Assembly: GCF_000023465.1 (NCBI RefSeq)
Contig: NC_014041.1
Location: forward strand, 3,788,001 to 3,852,000
Length of the DNA stretch: 64,000 nt
Direction: 5' to 3'
Origin: Zunongwangia profunda SM-A87
Lineage (GTDB): Bacteria > Bacteroidota > Bacteroidia > Flavobacteriales > Flavobacteriaceae
Numbering within the stretch: position 1 is the stretch's first letter; every line of letters starts with the position of its first letter. This document shows, piece after piece, positions 18,934-27,822 of this stretch. Both the position numbers and the translations under genes were made by a program. The notes below the pieces were generated by a model, which saw only the letters and a program-made list of their open reading frames with translations, did not search any database and was not told where the DNA came from.

Positions 18934-19877
18934 TTCTTATAATTATCCATTCTATAAGGCTCGTCCTCGCCTTCGATGATTTGCAAATAACTTTTATAAC
19001 GCGACCACGGAATTTCCCCTTCTTCTAAAGCATCTTTTACCGCACATTTTGGTTCATTAAGATGCAGGCAATTATGAAATTTACAATCTTGTTTTAATTC
19101 AAAAAACTCAGGAAAATAATTACCTAATTCTTCTTTTTCGATATCTACCACTCCAAATCCTTTAATTCCCGGAGTATCTATAATTCTGGCATCAAAACTA
19201 AGGTCGAACATTTCAGCAAAAGTAGTGGTATGCTGACCTTGTTTATGTTGCTCAGAAATCTCGAGGGTTTTTAAGTTTAAAGAAGGCTCCAGCGCATTGA
19301 TCAATGTAGATTTACCCGTACCACTATGCCCTGAAAACATAGAGGTTTTACCCAACATCATTTCTTTTACCTTATCTACATTTTTACCGCTTTTTGCCGA
19401 GATGCCTATGCATTCATATCCAATATCACGATACAGCTTAGCCAGAAATTTTATTTCTAAAAGCTCATCTTCGTTATAGATATCGATTTTATTAAAAAGA
19501 AGTACAGCTTTTACATGATAGGCCTCTGCCGTAACTAAAAATCGATCGATAAATGTGGTAAAAGTGGGAGGATTATTTAGCGTTACCATAAGAAAAACCT
19601 GATCGATATTGGCCGCGATAATATGCGTTTGTTTAGACAGGTTCACTGAACGCCGAATAATATAATTATCACGGTCTTTAATCTTTTTGATGACCCCCTG
19701 AGTTTGTCCTGAAATTTCTTCAAGATCAATCTCTACCTGATCGCCTACCGCAACAGGATTGGTACTTTTAATTCCTTTTATTCGGAATTTCCCTTTGATA
19801 CGGCAATCATAGAATTCACCATTCTCTGCCTTTACCTGATACCAACTGCCCGTAGATTTATAAACCGTTCCTTTCAT
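18930..19877 (-). CDS. rsgA: Ribosome small-subunit-dependent GTPase A
   Basis: The product is 315 residues with an N-terminal OB-fold, then a circularly permuted GTPase: the G4 motif FNKIDIY precedes the P-loop [14 protein letters not shown] and the G3 motif [11 protein letters not shown]-terminal zinc site is visible in [16 protein letters not shown]. It helps late maturation of the 30S subunit. The gene is followed at four-base overlap by dtd. A hairpin in the gap upstream separates it from the aromatic operon. Confidence 0.96.
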   Translation of the reverse strand: MKGTVYKSTGSWYQVKAENGEFYDCRIKGKFRIKGIKSTNPVAVGDQVEIDLEEISGQTQGVIKKIKDRDNYIIRRSVNLSKQTHIIAANIDQVFLMVTLNNPPTFTTFIDRFLVTAEAYHVKAVLLFNKIDIYNEDELLEIKFLAKLYRDIGYECIGISAKSGKNVDKVKEMMLGKTSMFSGHSGTGKSTLINALEPSLNLKTLEISEQHKQGQHTTTFAEMFDLSFDARIIDTPGIKGFGVVDIEKEELGNYFPEFFELKQDCKFHNCLHLNEPKCAVKDALEEGEIPWSRYKSYLQIIEGEDEPYRMDNYKK

Positions 19878-19897
19878 TTACATCTTTTCCCTAATTA

Positions 19898-19933
19898 AAT
19901 ACCTCGCAAAATTACACAATTTCACGAGGTATT
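19898..19933 (-). terminator. Hairpin at the end of the aromatic operon
   Basis: AATACCTCG / CGAGGTATT (19898-19906 and 19925-19933) form a 9-bp stem just after the DAHP synthase gene in the minus direction, followed by TTTAATTA, a weak T tract. It probably reduces readthrough into rsgA. Confidence 0.55.
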
Positions 19934-19969
19934 ATCTTATTTTGGAAAATCAAGAAATCATTTCAATGC

Positions 19970-21052
19970 TTAGCTGTCTAAAATTGCCTGCTGATGATTA
20001 ATTGATTCCTGGTGAACTGCTTTAAATAATTTTAAAACAAACTCTTCACTTAGTCCGTGTTGCTCACCTTCAAGCACCATCTTACCAAGGATTTCATTCC
20101 AACGTTTGGTTTGAAGAATCGCTACGTTTTGTGACTTTTTCACGTGACCGATATCTTCAGAAATTTTCATACGCTTGGCTAAAAGCTCGATTAACTGATT
20201 ATCGGCAATATCGATTTTAGCCCTAAGATTCTGTAATTTATTTTGGTATTCTTCACTTTCAGAAACCTCTTTTCTGATCTTAAGATCTTTCATGATCTGC
20301 ACCAAAGTTGCCGGTGTAATTTGCTGTTTAGCATCACTCCATGCATTATCCGGATCCCAGTGAGTCTCTACCATTAATCCGTCAAAATTAAGATCTAAAG
20401 CAGTTTGACAAAGATCAAAAATAATATCACGACGTCCTGCTATATGAGAAGGATCTAAAATTAAAGGAAGATCCGGGAATTTATTTTGTAACTCGATTGC
20501 AATTTGCCATTCGGGATTGTTACGGTATTTCGATTTTTCGTAGCTGGAGAATCCTCTGTGAATTACCCCTAGATTTTTGATATCTGCAGTATACATACGC
20601 TCAACCGCACCTAGCCACAAAGCTAAATCTGGGTTTACAGGATTTTTAATTAATACCGGCTTATCGGTTCCTTTTAGCGCATCTGCAATTTCCTGAATAA
20701 TAAAAGGAGAAACCGTAGTTCTTGCTCCAATCCAAAGAATATCAACATCGTGTTTTAAAGCCAACTCAACGTGATGCGGATTTGCAACCTCGGTAGTTGT
20801 TAACATTCCGGTTTCTTCTTTGGCCTTTTGCAACCATTTTAAACCTAAAGCACCAACGCCTTCAAAATTCCCAGGTCTTGTTCTTGGTTTCCAGATTCCG
20901 GCACGTAAAACTGTCGCATCGGTATCTTTTAACTGATGAGCGATTTTTAGCACCTGCTCTTCGGTCTCTGCACTACATGGTCCTGCGATGACCAAGGGAT
21001 GATCTAATCCGAATGCATCTAACCAGTTTCTTAATTCTTTCTTGTTTTCCAT
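19970..21052 (-). CDS. Bifunctional DAHP synthase / chorismate mutase (type II)
   Basis: The product is 360 residues. The first 260 residues are a KdsA-like DAHP synthase (PLVIAGPCSAETEEQ, RAGIWKPRTRPGNFEG, LILDPSHIAGRRD, HWDPDNAWSDAKQQ). The last 90 residues form an AroQ-type helical chorismate mutase (LRAKIDIADNQLIELLAKRM). The fusion joins the first step of the shikimate pathway with the branch step to prephenate, and is usual in Bacteroidota. It is the last gene of the operon that starts with prephenate dehydratase, 12 bases after tyrA. Feedback control through the mutase domain is known for related fusions, but not shown here. Confidence 0.93.
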   Translation of the reverse strand: MENKKELRNWLDAFGLDHPLVIAGPCSAETEEQVLKIAHQLKDTDATVLRAGIWKPRTRPGNFEGVGALGLKWLQKAKEETGMLTTTEVANPHHVELALKHDVDILWIGARTTVSPFIIQEIADALKGTDKPVLIKNPVNPDLALWLGAVERMYTADIKNLGVIHRGFSSYEKSKYRNNPEWQIAIELQNKFPDLPLILDPSHIAGRRDIIFDLCQTALDLNFDGLMVETHWDPDNAWSDAKQQITPATLVQIMKDLKIRKEVSESEEYQNKLQNLRAKIDIADNQLIELLAKRMKISEDIGHVKKSQNVAILQTKRWNEILGKMVLEGEQHGLSEEFVLKLFKAVHQESINHQQAILDS

Positions 21053-21064
21053 GATTAAAAAATT

Positions 21065-21913
21065 TTAGCTAATTCCGTTTAAAATTGATTTTATATGATT
21101 TGTACGTTCCATTTCGTTGTACACTTCACCAAACTCATCGTTGGCGATTAAGTCTCTAAAAGCGGTTAAATTATGAATATATTCATTTAGCGTTTCCAGC
21201 ACGTTTTCTTTATTCTGCTGAAAAATGGGCGACCACATCGCCGGCGAGCTTTTTGCCAGCCTTACCGTTGATGCAAAACCACTTCCCGCCAAATCAAAAA
21301 TATCCCGCTCGTTCTTCTCTTTTTCAAGGACTGTTTTCCCTAACATAAACGAGCTAATATGTGATAAATGCGATACATATGCAATATGACGATCATGAGA
21401 TTCTGGATCCATATACCGAATACGCATTCCTATTTTCCTGAAAATTTCCATACCTCGCTCCTGAAGTTTAAAAGCGGTCTTTTCTACTTCACATACGATA
21501 TTGGTCTTTTCTTTATATAAATCTTTTATAGCTGCAGAGGGACCAGAAAACTCGGTTCCTGCAATAGGATGAGACGATAAATAATTTCTTCGTTTTGGAT
21601 GATCTTTTACCGCTTCACACAATTTGAATTTTGTAGAACCGGCATCGATTACCAACGTATGGTCTCCGGCATTGTCTAAAGCTTCTTTTAGAACTTTAAT
21701 ACTAATATCTACAGGCACCGCTACAATTGCAACATCACTATCGGCCAGATCTTCCATCGTTCCGGCAGCATCGATAAAACCAATCTCTAGAGCTTCTTTT
21801 ACATGTGCTTCACTCTTATCGATACCAAAAATGGTACTTTCAGGAAAGGATTCTTTTATTGCCAACGCAAACGAACCACCAATAAGTCCTACTCCAATTA
21901 CACTTACTTTCAT
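21065..21913 (-). CDS. tyrA: Prephenate dehydrogenase
   Basis: The product is 282 residues. It begins MKVSVIGVGLIGGSFALAIKE, an NAD(P)-binding Rossmann motif, and carries SSHPIAGTEFSGP and the helical dimerisation domain with HIAYVSHLSHISSFMLG, whose His residues are typical of the active site. It makes 4-hydroxyphenylpyruvate from prephenate, the tyrosine branch. Its start overlaps the preceding aminotransferase gene by four bases. No ACT domain is present. Confidence 0.94.
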   Translation of the reverse strand: MKVSVIGVGLIGGSFALAIKESFPESTIFGIDKSEAHVKEALEIGFIDAAGTMEDLADSDVAIVAVPVDISIKVLKEALDNAGDHTLVIDAGSTKFKLCEAVKDHPKRRNYLSSHPIAGTEFSGPSAAIKDLYKEKTNIVCEVEKTAFKLQERGMEIFRKIGMRIRYMDPESHDRHIAYVSHLSHISSFMLGKTVLEKEKNERDIFDLAGSGFASTVRLAKSSPAMWSPIFQQNKENVLETLNEYIHNLTAFRDLIANDEFGEVYNEMERTNHIKSILNGIS

Positions 21914-23055
21914 CCTTTAATTCGTTTAATGGCTTCATCTACATTTTTTTCGTCTGTGCAAAGCGAAAAACGAATATAGCCTTCCCCCATATCTCCAAAA
22001 ATAAAACCGGGAGCGGTAAAAATACTATGGTCATGCAGCAGGTTATCCACAAACTCTTCAGAAGATTTTCCTTCCGGTACTTTACACCATATAAACATCC
22101 CAGCCTGTTCTTTTCCTGGCTTGCAACCCAAAGCTGCAGCTAATTCCAGAATTTTAGCTCGTCGGCTTTTATAAATCGCATTCATAGCATCAAACCAGTT
22201 TTTTTCCAATTCCAATGCTGCAGTAGCACCAGCCTGCACGGGATAAAACATCCCACTATCCATATTGGTTTTCACCTTTAATACAGTGTCGATATTTTTA
22301 GCGCTTCCATTTAACATTCCTACACGCCAACCCGCCATATTAAAGCTCTTGCTTAAACTATTCAGCTCTAATGCTACTTCTTTAGCGCCTGCAATTTTTA
22401 AAATACTTTTAGGATGTTCGTTTAGAATAAAGCTATACGGATTATCATTAACGATAAGAATCTGATGTTTTTTACCAAAGGCTACCAATTGCTCAAAAAC
22501 CTCCTCTGTAGCTGAGGCTCCGGTTGGCATATGCGGATAATTAACCCACATAATTTTCACCTTACTTAAATCCTTCTGTTCTAACTCCTCGAAATTCGGC
22601 AACCAATTCCCTTCCTCATTCAGATTATAAAAAATCGCCTTTGCACCAACCAATTTTGAAACCGACGTATAGGTTGGATAGCCTGGGTTAGGGATCAGCA
22701 CCTCATCGCCTTCATTTAAATAAGCCATAGAAATATGCAAAATCCCTTCTTTACTTCCCATTAACGGAATAATCTCGGTTTCGGGATCTAAGGATACCTG
22801 ATAATACTTTTGATAGAAACCGGCGACCGCATTCCTAAATTCGGCAGTACCTTTATACGGCTGATATTGATGTGCACCATTTTGAGTTAACCCCTTATTT
22901 AAGGCAGCAATCACCTGTTTTGGTGGTGGTAAATCCGGACTACCAATTCCTAAATTGATAATGGGCTTACCTGCGGCCTGTAAGGCACGAACTTCTCTTA
23001 ACTTTGAAGAGAAATAGTACTCTTTTACATGTTCTAACCTATTGGCTGGTATCAT
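21910..23055 (-). CDS. PLP-dependent class I/II aminotransferase of the aromatic operon
   Basis: The product is 381 residues, fold type I. The PLP-binding Lys lies in LNSLSKSFNMAGWRVGM, with NPGYPTYTS, WVNYPHMPTGA and VNDNPYSF earlier and the Arg that binds the substrate carboxylate in GYIRFSLC. Placed between prephenate dehydratase and prephenate dehydrogenase, it most likely makes phenylalanine and tyrosine from phenylpyruvate and hydroxyphenylpyruvate. Related enzymes also act on diaminopimelate or methionine intermediates, so specificity is by context. It overlaps tyrA by four bases and lies two bases after pheA. Confidence 0.88.
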   Translation of the reverse strand: MIPANRLEHVKEYYFSSKLREVRALQAAGKPIINLGIGSPDLPPPKQVIAALNKGLTQNGAHQYQPYKGTAEFRNAVAGFYQKYYQVSLDPETEIIPLMGSKEGILHISMAYLNEGDEVLIPNPGYPTYTSVSKLVGAKAIFYNLNEEGNWLPNFEELEQKDLSKVKIMWVNYPHMPTGASATEEVFEQLVAFGKKHQILIVNDNPYSFILNEHPKSILKIAGAKEVALELNSLSKSFNMAGWRVGMLNGSAKNIDTVLKVKTNMDSGMFYPVQAGATAALELEKNWFDAMNAIYKSRRAKILELAAALGCKPGKEQAGMFIWCKVPEGKSSEEFVDNLLHDHSIFTAPGFIFGDMGEGYIRFSLCTDEKNVDEAIKRIKG

Positions 23056-23057
23056 TA

Positions 23058-23882
23058 TTAAACGTTGTTTTTATATGTTCCAAAAATTCTTAATTGTTCG
23101 GTCATCATTCTTAACACTTCCATAGCTTTAGAAAACCTTTCGTAATCATCGAATGTTACATCGATAAAAAAACTGTACTTCCAGGGAGTTTCAATAATTG
23201 GCATACTTTGGATCTTCGTCATGTTCAGCTCAAAATCTCTCATGATGTTCAATACAGAAACCAAACTACCGGTGCGACTTTCTAATTCAAACTTCAATGA
23301 AGCTTTATCAATCTTCTCTCCGTTAGGCTCTTTCTTCGTTTTACTGATGATTAAAAACCGGGTGGCATTACTCTTTTTTGTATGAATATCTGCAGCCAAA
23401 ATATCCAAGCCAAAAATAGCAGCCGCTGCCGTACTGGCTACCGCAGCCACGTGCTTAGATTGCTTTTCTGAGATTCTTCTGGCAACCTCTGCAGTATCGG
23501 CATCTTCAATAAGTTTTATATAAGGATATTTTTTAAAAAACTCTTTACACTGCAGTAAAGCCATTGGGTGAGAGTATACTTTCTTAATCTGGTCGATTTT
23601 CTGTCCTTTAAGCGCCATCATATTCATGGCGATTGGGATATAATGCTCTCCTATTACATGTAGATTATTTTCATCGATCAATGCGTAATTGGGAAGGATA
23701 GAGCCGGCTATAGAATTTTCTATCGCCATTACGGCTTCCTGGGTTTCATCATTTACCAAACGTTGTACCAGTTCCTGAAAAGACATGCACTCTTTTACCT
23801 GTACATCTTCCCCGTAATATTGCTGGGCGACCAAATGATGAAAGGACCCCTGGATCCCCTGTATTCCTATAACTTTTTTCAT
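23058..23882 (-). CDS. pheA: Prephenate dehydratase
   Basis: The product is 274 residues. The catalytic domain (about 1-175) includes GIQGIQGSFHHLVAQ, ENSIAGSI and the Thr-containing DTAEVARRISE. An ACT domain at the C-terminus is marked by LKFELESRTGSLVSVLNIM and ESMPIIE-like IQSMPIIETPWKY, which binds phenylalanine in relatives. It makes phenylpyruvate. It is the first structural gene of the aromatic operon. An attenuator with a Phe/Tyr-rich leader peptide lies 15-150 bases upstream, giving transcriptional control in addition to likely allosteric control. Confidence 0.94.
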   Translation of the reverse strand: MKKVIGIQGIQGSFHHLVAQQYYGEDVQVKECMSFQELVQRLVNDETQEAVMAIENSIAGSILPNYALIDENNLHVIGEHYIPIAMNMMALKGQKIDQIKKVYSHPMALLQCKEFFKKYPYIKLIEDADTAEVARRISEKQSKHVAAVASTAAAAIFGLDILAADIHTKKSNATRFLIISKTKKEPNGEKIDKASLKFELESRTGSLVSVLNIMRDFELNMTKIQSMPIIETPWKYSFFIDVTFDDYERFSKAMEVLRMMTEQLRIFGTYKNNV

Positions 23883-23896
23883 TCCAAAATTGACGT

Positions 23897-23971
23897 AAAA
23901 AAAAAGTCCCGATTTTTAGATCGAGACTTTTATATAATATTGTTTGCTTAATTACATACCATTCCCGATCT
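23897..23971 (-). promoter_or_regulatory. Transcription attenuator of the aromatic operon (terminator and competing antiterminator)
   Basis: In the minus direction the terminator stem is AGTCTCGAT (23928-23920) with ATCGGGACT (23913-23905), nine pairs including one G-U, followed by eight or more T. The leader stop codon is directly followed by AGATCGGGA (23971-23963), which can pair with TCTCGATCT (inside the left terminator arm, about 23926-23918) over nine positions with one G-U. The two pairings exclude each other. A ribosome stalled on the Phe/Tyr codons would leave AGATCGGGA free and prevent termination; one reaching the stop would cover it and allow termination. The terminator ends about 15 bases before pheA. 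Confidence 0.85.
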
Positions 23972-24031
23972 CTAATCCTTAAAAAAGAAATAAAAATAAA
24001 AGAATGCGTTCCAAGTAATTAAGTTGTTCAT
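23972..24031 (-). CDS. Phe/Tyr-rich leader peptide of the aromatic operon
   Basis: ATG at 24031 opens a 19-codon frame, MNNLITWNAFFYFYFFFKD, ending in TAG at 23972. Eight consecutive codons near the end are Phe or Tyr (six Phe, two Tyr), as expected for a control peptide that measures charged tRNA-Phe and tRNA-Tyr. The stop codon directly abuts the antiterminator segment, the normal geometry of a ribosome-mediated attenuator. The downstream genes make exactly these two amino acids. There is no experimental proof, but chance occurrence at this place is unlikely. Confidence 0.85.
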   Translation of the reverse strand: MNNLITWNAFFYFYFFFKD

Positions 24032-24632
24032 CTGTTCGTTATTACGTCGACTAAAGTATAATTATATTTTAATATGAAGAAAGCATTTTTTAATATTTTT
24101 TATAATAAATGTACTTTTTACGAATCTTTTGATATTTCAGTAATTTCAGAAGAAAGTTTGCAGTAAAGCTATTTTGAGAAAGTCTGTTTTTGGATAATTA
24201 ATAACGCTAATCGCTTTTTATAGCATATAAAAACTAAAAAAAGAGAATTTTAGAGCTTAAAAATCAAAAATTATATTCGTTATAAAGGATTCAAATTCCA
24301 ATATCACGCTTCTAAGAGATACATTTAGATTTTTTTTCTTATTTCCAGCCGCCTAAAGAGCTATTAAGTTCGGAACATACCCCCCTAAGATCACCTCTAT
24401 AAAATATAAAATCATGCTGAGCTCAACACCTTATTTATAATCACTTTAGTCTACACAAGCTTTAGCATCTTTAATAAGTCTGATAAACAAATTATTTATT
24501 TAATCTATTTACTTCTTTCCTTTATGCATAAACAATCTCCCGGAAAGTCTCTACTATTCTTAATGCTTTTACCATATCCTCATTAGCTTAGGAAATATAG
24601 AAAACCTTAAATCCAGATTACACATTACATTA
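24032..24632. other. Long intergenic stretch between the divergent aromatic operon and kdsA
   Basis: About 600 bases, very AT-rich, with stops in all frames. The left part must hold the promoter of the minus-strand aromatic operon; TACTTTAG at about 24057-24050 (minus strand) is a loose -7 candidate, without a clear -33. The middle shows no gene, tRNA or long repeat. A decayed gene cannot be excluded. Confidence 0.4.
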
Positions 24633-24661
24633 TTGCAAAAACAGAATATGCTGTACCTTTG
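24633..24661 (+). promoter_or_regulatory. kdsA: kdsA promoter (-33 TTG / -7 TACCTTTG)
   Basis: TTG at 24633-24635 and TACCTTTG at 24654-24661 are 18 bases apart, a good fit to the Bacteroidota housekeeping promoter. The predicted start of transcription is about 10 bases before the ATG at 24678. Confidence 0.7.
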
Positions 24662-24677
24662 CCATAAATAAAAACTC

Positions 24678-25496
24678 ATGAAATTAGAAAATATACCACA
24701 GATACATCATGCCAATTCTGATAATTTTTTTCTTTTAGCAGGCCCATGTGCTATTGAAGGTGAAGAAATGGCTTTAAGGATTGCAGAAAAAGTTGTTGAA
24801 ATTACCGATAAACTAAAAATCCCTTATGTCTTTAAAGGAAGTTTTAAAAAAGCAAACCGATCAAGGATCGATAGCTTTACGGGAATTGGCGATGAAAAGG
24901 CTTTAAAAATACTTAGAAAAGTTTCCGAAACTTTTAAAGTACCTACGATTACCGATATTCATGAAATTAACGATGCCAAACTAGCAGCAGAATATGTAGA
25001 TATCCTGCAAATACCTGCATTTTTGGTTCGGCAAACAGATCTTGTAGTTGCTGCCGCTGAAACCGGGAAAACAGTGAACCTTAAAAAAGGACAGTTTATG
25101 AGTCCCGAATCTATGAAACACGCGGTAACAAAGGTAACAGATTGTGATAACGAACAGGTGATGGTTACCGATCGCGGTACCATGTTTGGGTATAAAGACA
25201 TGATTGTTGATTTTAGAGGAATTCCCACTATGCGCGAATTTGCGCCTACCGTTTTAGATGTCACCCATAGCTTACAACAGCCCAATCAAAGCAGTGGTGT
25301 AACCGGTGGCAGACCCGATATGATAGAAACCATCGCCAGAGCCGGAGTGGTAAATAATGTAGATGGATTATTTATCGAAACTCATTTTGATCCTGCTAAT
25401 GCTAAAAGTGATGGTGCCAATATGCTCGATCTAAAATATTTAGAACAATTAATGACCAATCTTGTGGCCATCCGCCAAACTATAAATTCCTTTTAA
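24678..25496 (+). CDS. kdsA: 3-deoxy-8-phosphooctulonate (KDO-8-phosphate) synthase
   Basis: The product is 272 residues. Diagnostic segments are LLAGPCAIEGEEMALRIAE, FKGSFKKANRSRIDSFTG, LQIPAFLVRQTDLVVAAA, VNLKKGQFMSPESM and THSLQQPNQSSGVTGGRPD, all typical of KdsA. It condenses arabinose-5-phosphate with phosphoenolpyruvate to make the precursor of KDO for lipopolysaccharide. It has its own promoter directly upstream and a strong terminator downstream, so it is a single-gene unit. It is distantly related to the DAHP synthase domain encoded 4 kb away on the other strand. Confidence 0.96.
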   Translation: MKLENIPQIHHANSDNFFLLAGPCAIEGEEMALRIAEKVVEITDKLKIPYVFKGSFKKANRSRIDSFTGIGDEKALKILRKVSETFKVPTITDIHEINDAKLAAEYVDILQIPAFLVRQTDLVVAAAETGKTVNLKKGQFMSPESMKHAVTKVTDCDNEQVMVTDRGTMFGYKDMIVDFRGIPTMREFAPTVLDVTHSLQQPNQSSGVTGGRPDMIETIARAGVVNNVDGLFIETHFDPANAKSDGANMLDLKYLEQLMTNLVAIRQTINSF

Positions 25497-25518
25497 TAAG
25501 CTTTATAAAATTACTATA

Positions 25519-25560
25519 AGCTCCTAAATATAAATTTTCCATTTAGGAGCTTTAGGTTTT
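25519..25560 (+). terminator. Rho-independent terminator after kdsA
   Basis: AGCTCCTAAAT / ATTTAGGAGCT (25519-25529 and 25541-25551), an 11-bp perfect stem, followed by TTAGGTTTT. Confidence 0.8.
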
Positions 25561-25737
25561 GATAATCCCGACGCTATTTTTTCAGATTTATGCATTTTAA
25601 AAGAATAATTTTATTCAAAATTTATAAAAAATGTTAAATCAATAATCTATATTAAAACATCAACTCATTTTAACTATTTTCATATATAATAACCACTATC
25701 TTTTAAATAAAGAGGATAAAAAAACATCAATCAGAAT

Positions 25738-27657
25738 ATGAAGAAAATACTATTACCCACATTAGCTGTAGTTAGCGCATTAATTTCGTGCGAAAGCGAA
25801 CCCGAGGATAAGGGAAAAGATATAGGCGCTTTACATATAAGCAAAGAATTTCCAAAACCAGGCGATGAAATCAAAATTACTTATGCTTCAGGAGATAGTA
25901 TCCCTTCCAGTGAAGATGAAAAAGTAAAAGGAATAATAAACTTCATTACAGATACTGGTGTGTATCCCGAAGATATTGAACTCAAGGATTCGGCTACGAT
26001 GTACATGTCCAATATCAAAATTCCGGATTCTGTAAAGGCGATTTCTTTTCAGTTTAAACAATACAATATAGATGAGAATAACGATAAAGAAGGTTATGTG
26101 CTTCCGCTTTACGATGAAGAAGGTAATGCACTAACAGGAAGTGCTGCACAAATTGCAAATCTTTATAGCCAGGGAGATCGTTATGGAAATATAGAAATTC
26201 CTAAAGATTCCATCATTTCTAAATTTGAGGCTGACTTTAAAAAAGATGCTTCTTTAGAGGGAAAATGGGCTGGAAATTATATTAACCTTATAAAATCTGA
26301 TAAGGAAAAGGCCACTGCTTTTGTCGAAAAACAAATGGCAACTGCTTTTGCCAATGATTCTTTAAGTGAAGAGGATTATATGCGTTTGTATCGCATGAAT
26401 GCCATGATTGAAAATAAAAAAATTGCTGACTCTTTAAGAAATTTGATCCCGGAAAAGTTTCCGCAAGGATCTTTAGCAACTTCCAGTTATTATCAAAAAG
26501 TTTACGAGGCTAAAGGTTCTGCCGAAAAAGAAAAAGTTTTTCAGGATTACGAAGACAAGATTGGTAAGGAGAACATGTATAGGAATTACATGCTTTCCAT
26601 GTTAGCCAGCGAGTTTGCTGCAGATGGCCATATAGAGAAAGCAAAGGAATATGCTTCAAAAATTTCTGAGAAAGGAAGAGAAGCTTCGGCATATAATAGC
26701 ATTGCCTGGAAATTAGCTGAAGAGGGCAAGGATCTTGGAAAAGCACAGGAGATTTCTAAAAAGTCCCTTGATCTTATTGAAAATATAGACCCTAAAGAAG
26801 ATAAACCAAAAACTCAAACTGCTTCACAATATAAAAGCAACTTAGACTACATGAAAGTTATGTATGAGGATACTTATGCAACGATCATGTATAAGCAAGG
26901 CGACCTTAAAGAAGCGATAAAATATCAGGAAATGGCAGCAAACTCCAAAACTGCCGATGCCGAGATTACTGAAAAGTATATCCAATATTTAGTGGAAGAT
27001 AAGCAATACGAGACTGCAAAAGAAAAAGCTGCCAGTTTTATAGCTAAAAATAAAGGTTCTCAAAAGTTAAACGAATATTACAAAGAAGCTTACACCGCTG
27101 TTGGTGATACTGCCGGATTTGAAAAAGAATTTGCCATGCTTGAAGAAAAAGGTCACCAAAAAGCAAAAAGCGATATCAAAAAAATGATGATCGATGAAGA
27201 TGCCAGTCAGTTTACCCTAAAAGATCTTGAAGGCAAAAAGGTTAGCCTAGAAGAATTAAAAGGAAAAACCGTAATTCTTGATTTTTGGGCTACCTGGTGT
27301 GGGCCCTGTAAAATGTCATTCCCGGGAATGCAAAAAGCGGTGGTAGCCCATAAAGACAATCCAAATGTAGAATTCTTATTTATCGATACCTGGGAAAGCC
27401 AGACCCCTGATGTACGCATGAAAGAAGTAAGCGAATTTATCGATGCTAATGATTATGATTTTCATGTGTTAATGGATGAAAAAGTAGGAGATGGTAATTC
27501 TTTTAAAGTTGTAGAAGACTATGGTGTTTCAGGAATCCCAACAAAGTTTGTATTAGGACCTGATGGCCGAATTAAATTTAAATCTGTAGGTTGGAACGGT
27601 AACACCGATAAATTAGCAGAGGAACTTGCGATTATGATTCAGCTTACACAATCCTAA
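25738..27657 (+). CDS. TlpA-like thioredoxin-domain lipoprotein
   Basis: The product is 639 residues. A signal peptide ends in the lipobox LISC. The middle (about 170-470) is helical, with tetratricopeptide-like features (EGKDLGKAQEISKKSLDLIEN, GDLKEAIKYQEMAANS). The C-terminal 150 residues form a thioredoxin/AhpC-TSA fold with the redox motif WCGPC near residue 520 and the cis-Pro in GVSGIPTKFVLGPDG. Such proteins reduce disulfides or support cytochrome maturation in the periplasm; the large N-terminal part suggests a specific partner. It stands alone between terminators. Confidence 0.85.
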   Translation: MKKILLPTLAVVSALISCESEPEDKGKDIGALHISKEFPKPGDEIKITYASGDSIPSSEDEKVKGIINFITDTGVYPEDIELKDSATMYMSNIKIPDSVKAISFQFKQYNIDENNDKEGYVLPLYDEEGNALTGSAAQIANLYSQGDRYGNIEIPKDSIISKFEADFKKDASLEGKWAGNYINLIKSDKEKATAFVEKQMATAFANDSLSEEDYMRLYRMNAMIENKKIADSLRNLIPEKFPQGSLATSSYYQKVYEAKGSAEKEKVFQDYEDKIGKENMYRNYMLSMLASEFAADGHIEKAKEYASKISEKGREASAYNSIAWKLAEEGKDLGKAQEISKKSLDLIENIDPKEDKPKTQTASQYKSNLDYMKVMYEDTYATIMYKQGDLKEAIKYQEMAANSKTADAEITEKYIQYLVEDKQYETAKEKAASFIAKNKGSQKLNEYYKEAYTAVGDTAGFEKEFAMLEEKGHQKAKSDIKKMMIDEDASQFTLKDLEGKKVSLEELKGKTVILDFWATWCGPCKMSFPGMQKAVVAHKDNPNVEFLFIDTWESQTPDVRMKEVSEFIDANDYDFHVLMDEKVGDGNSFKVVEDYGVSGIPTKFVLGPDGRIKFKSVGWNGNTDKLAEELAIMIQLTQS

Positions 27658-27706
27658 ACTCAACTAATATTTAGTCTAATTCTGTTTTTGTTTATAATTT
27701 TTATTT

Positions 27707-27738
27707 AAGCCTTCTATCTAGATAGAAGGCTTTTTTCT
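27707..27738 (+). terminator. Rho-independent terminator after the TlpA-like gene
   Basis: A near-perfect palindrome, AAGCCTTCTATC-TA-GATAGAAGGCTT at 27707-27732, followed by TTTTCTTTTT. Confidence 0.88.
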
Positions 27739-27822
27739 TTTTAAATGTTTAATTAATTATTAAAATTTTAGCATTTTAAACAAATTGATAATTATTCATA
27801 GTACCTTAAAAAAAAGTATCTT

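Noticed and set aside
23883-24060. T-box or metabolite riboswitch upstream of pheA
   Set aside because: No T-box sequence or other riboswitch core was seen; the leader peptide with competing hairpins explains the region better.
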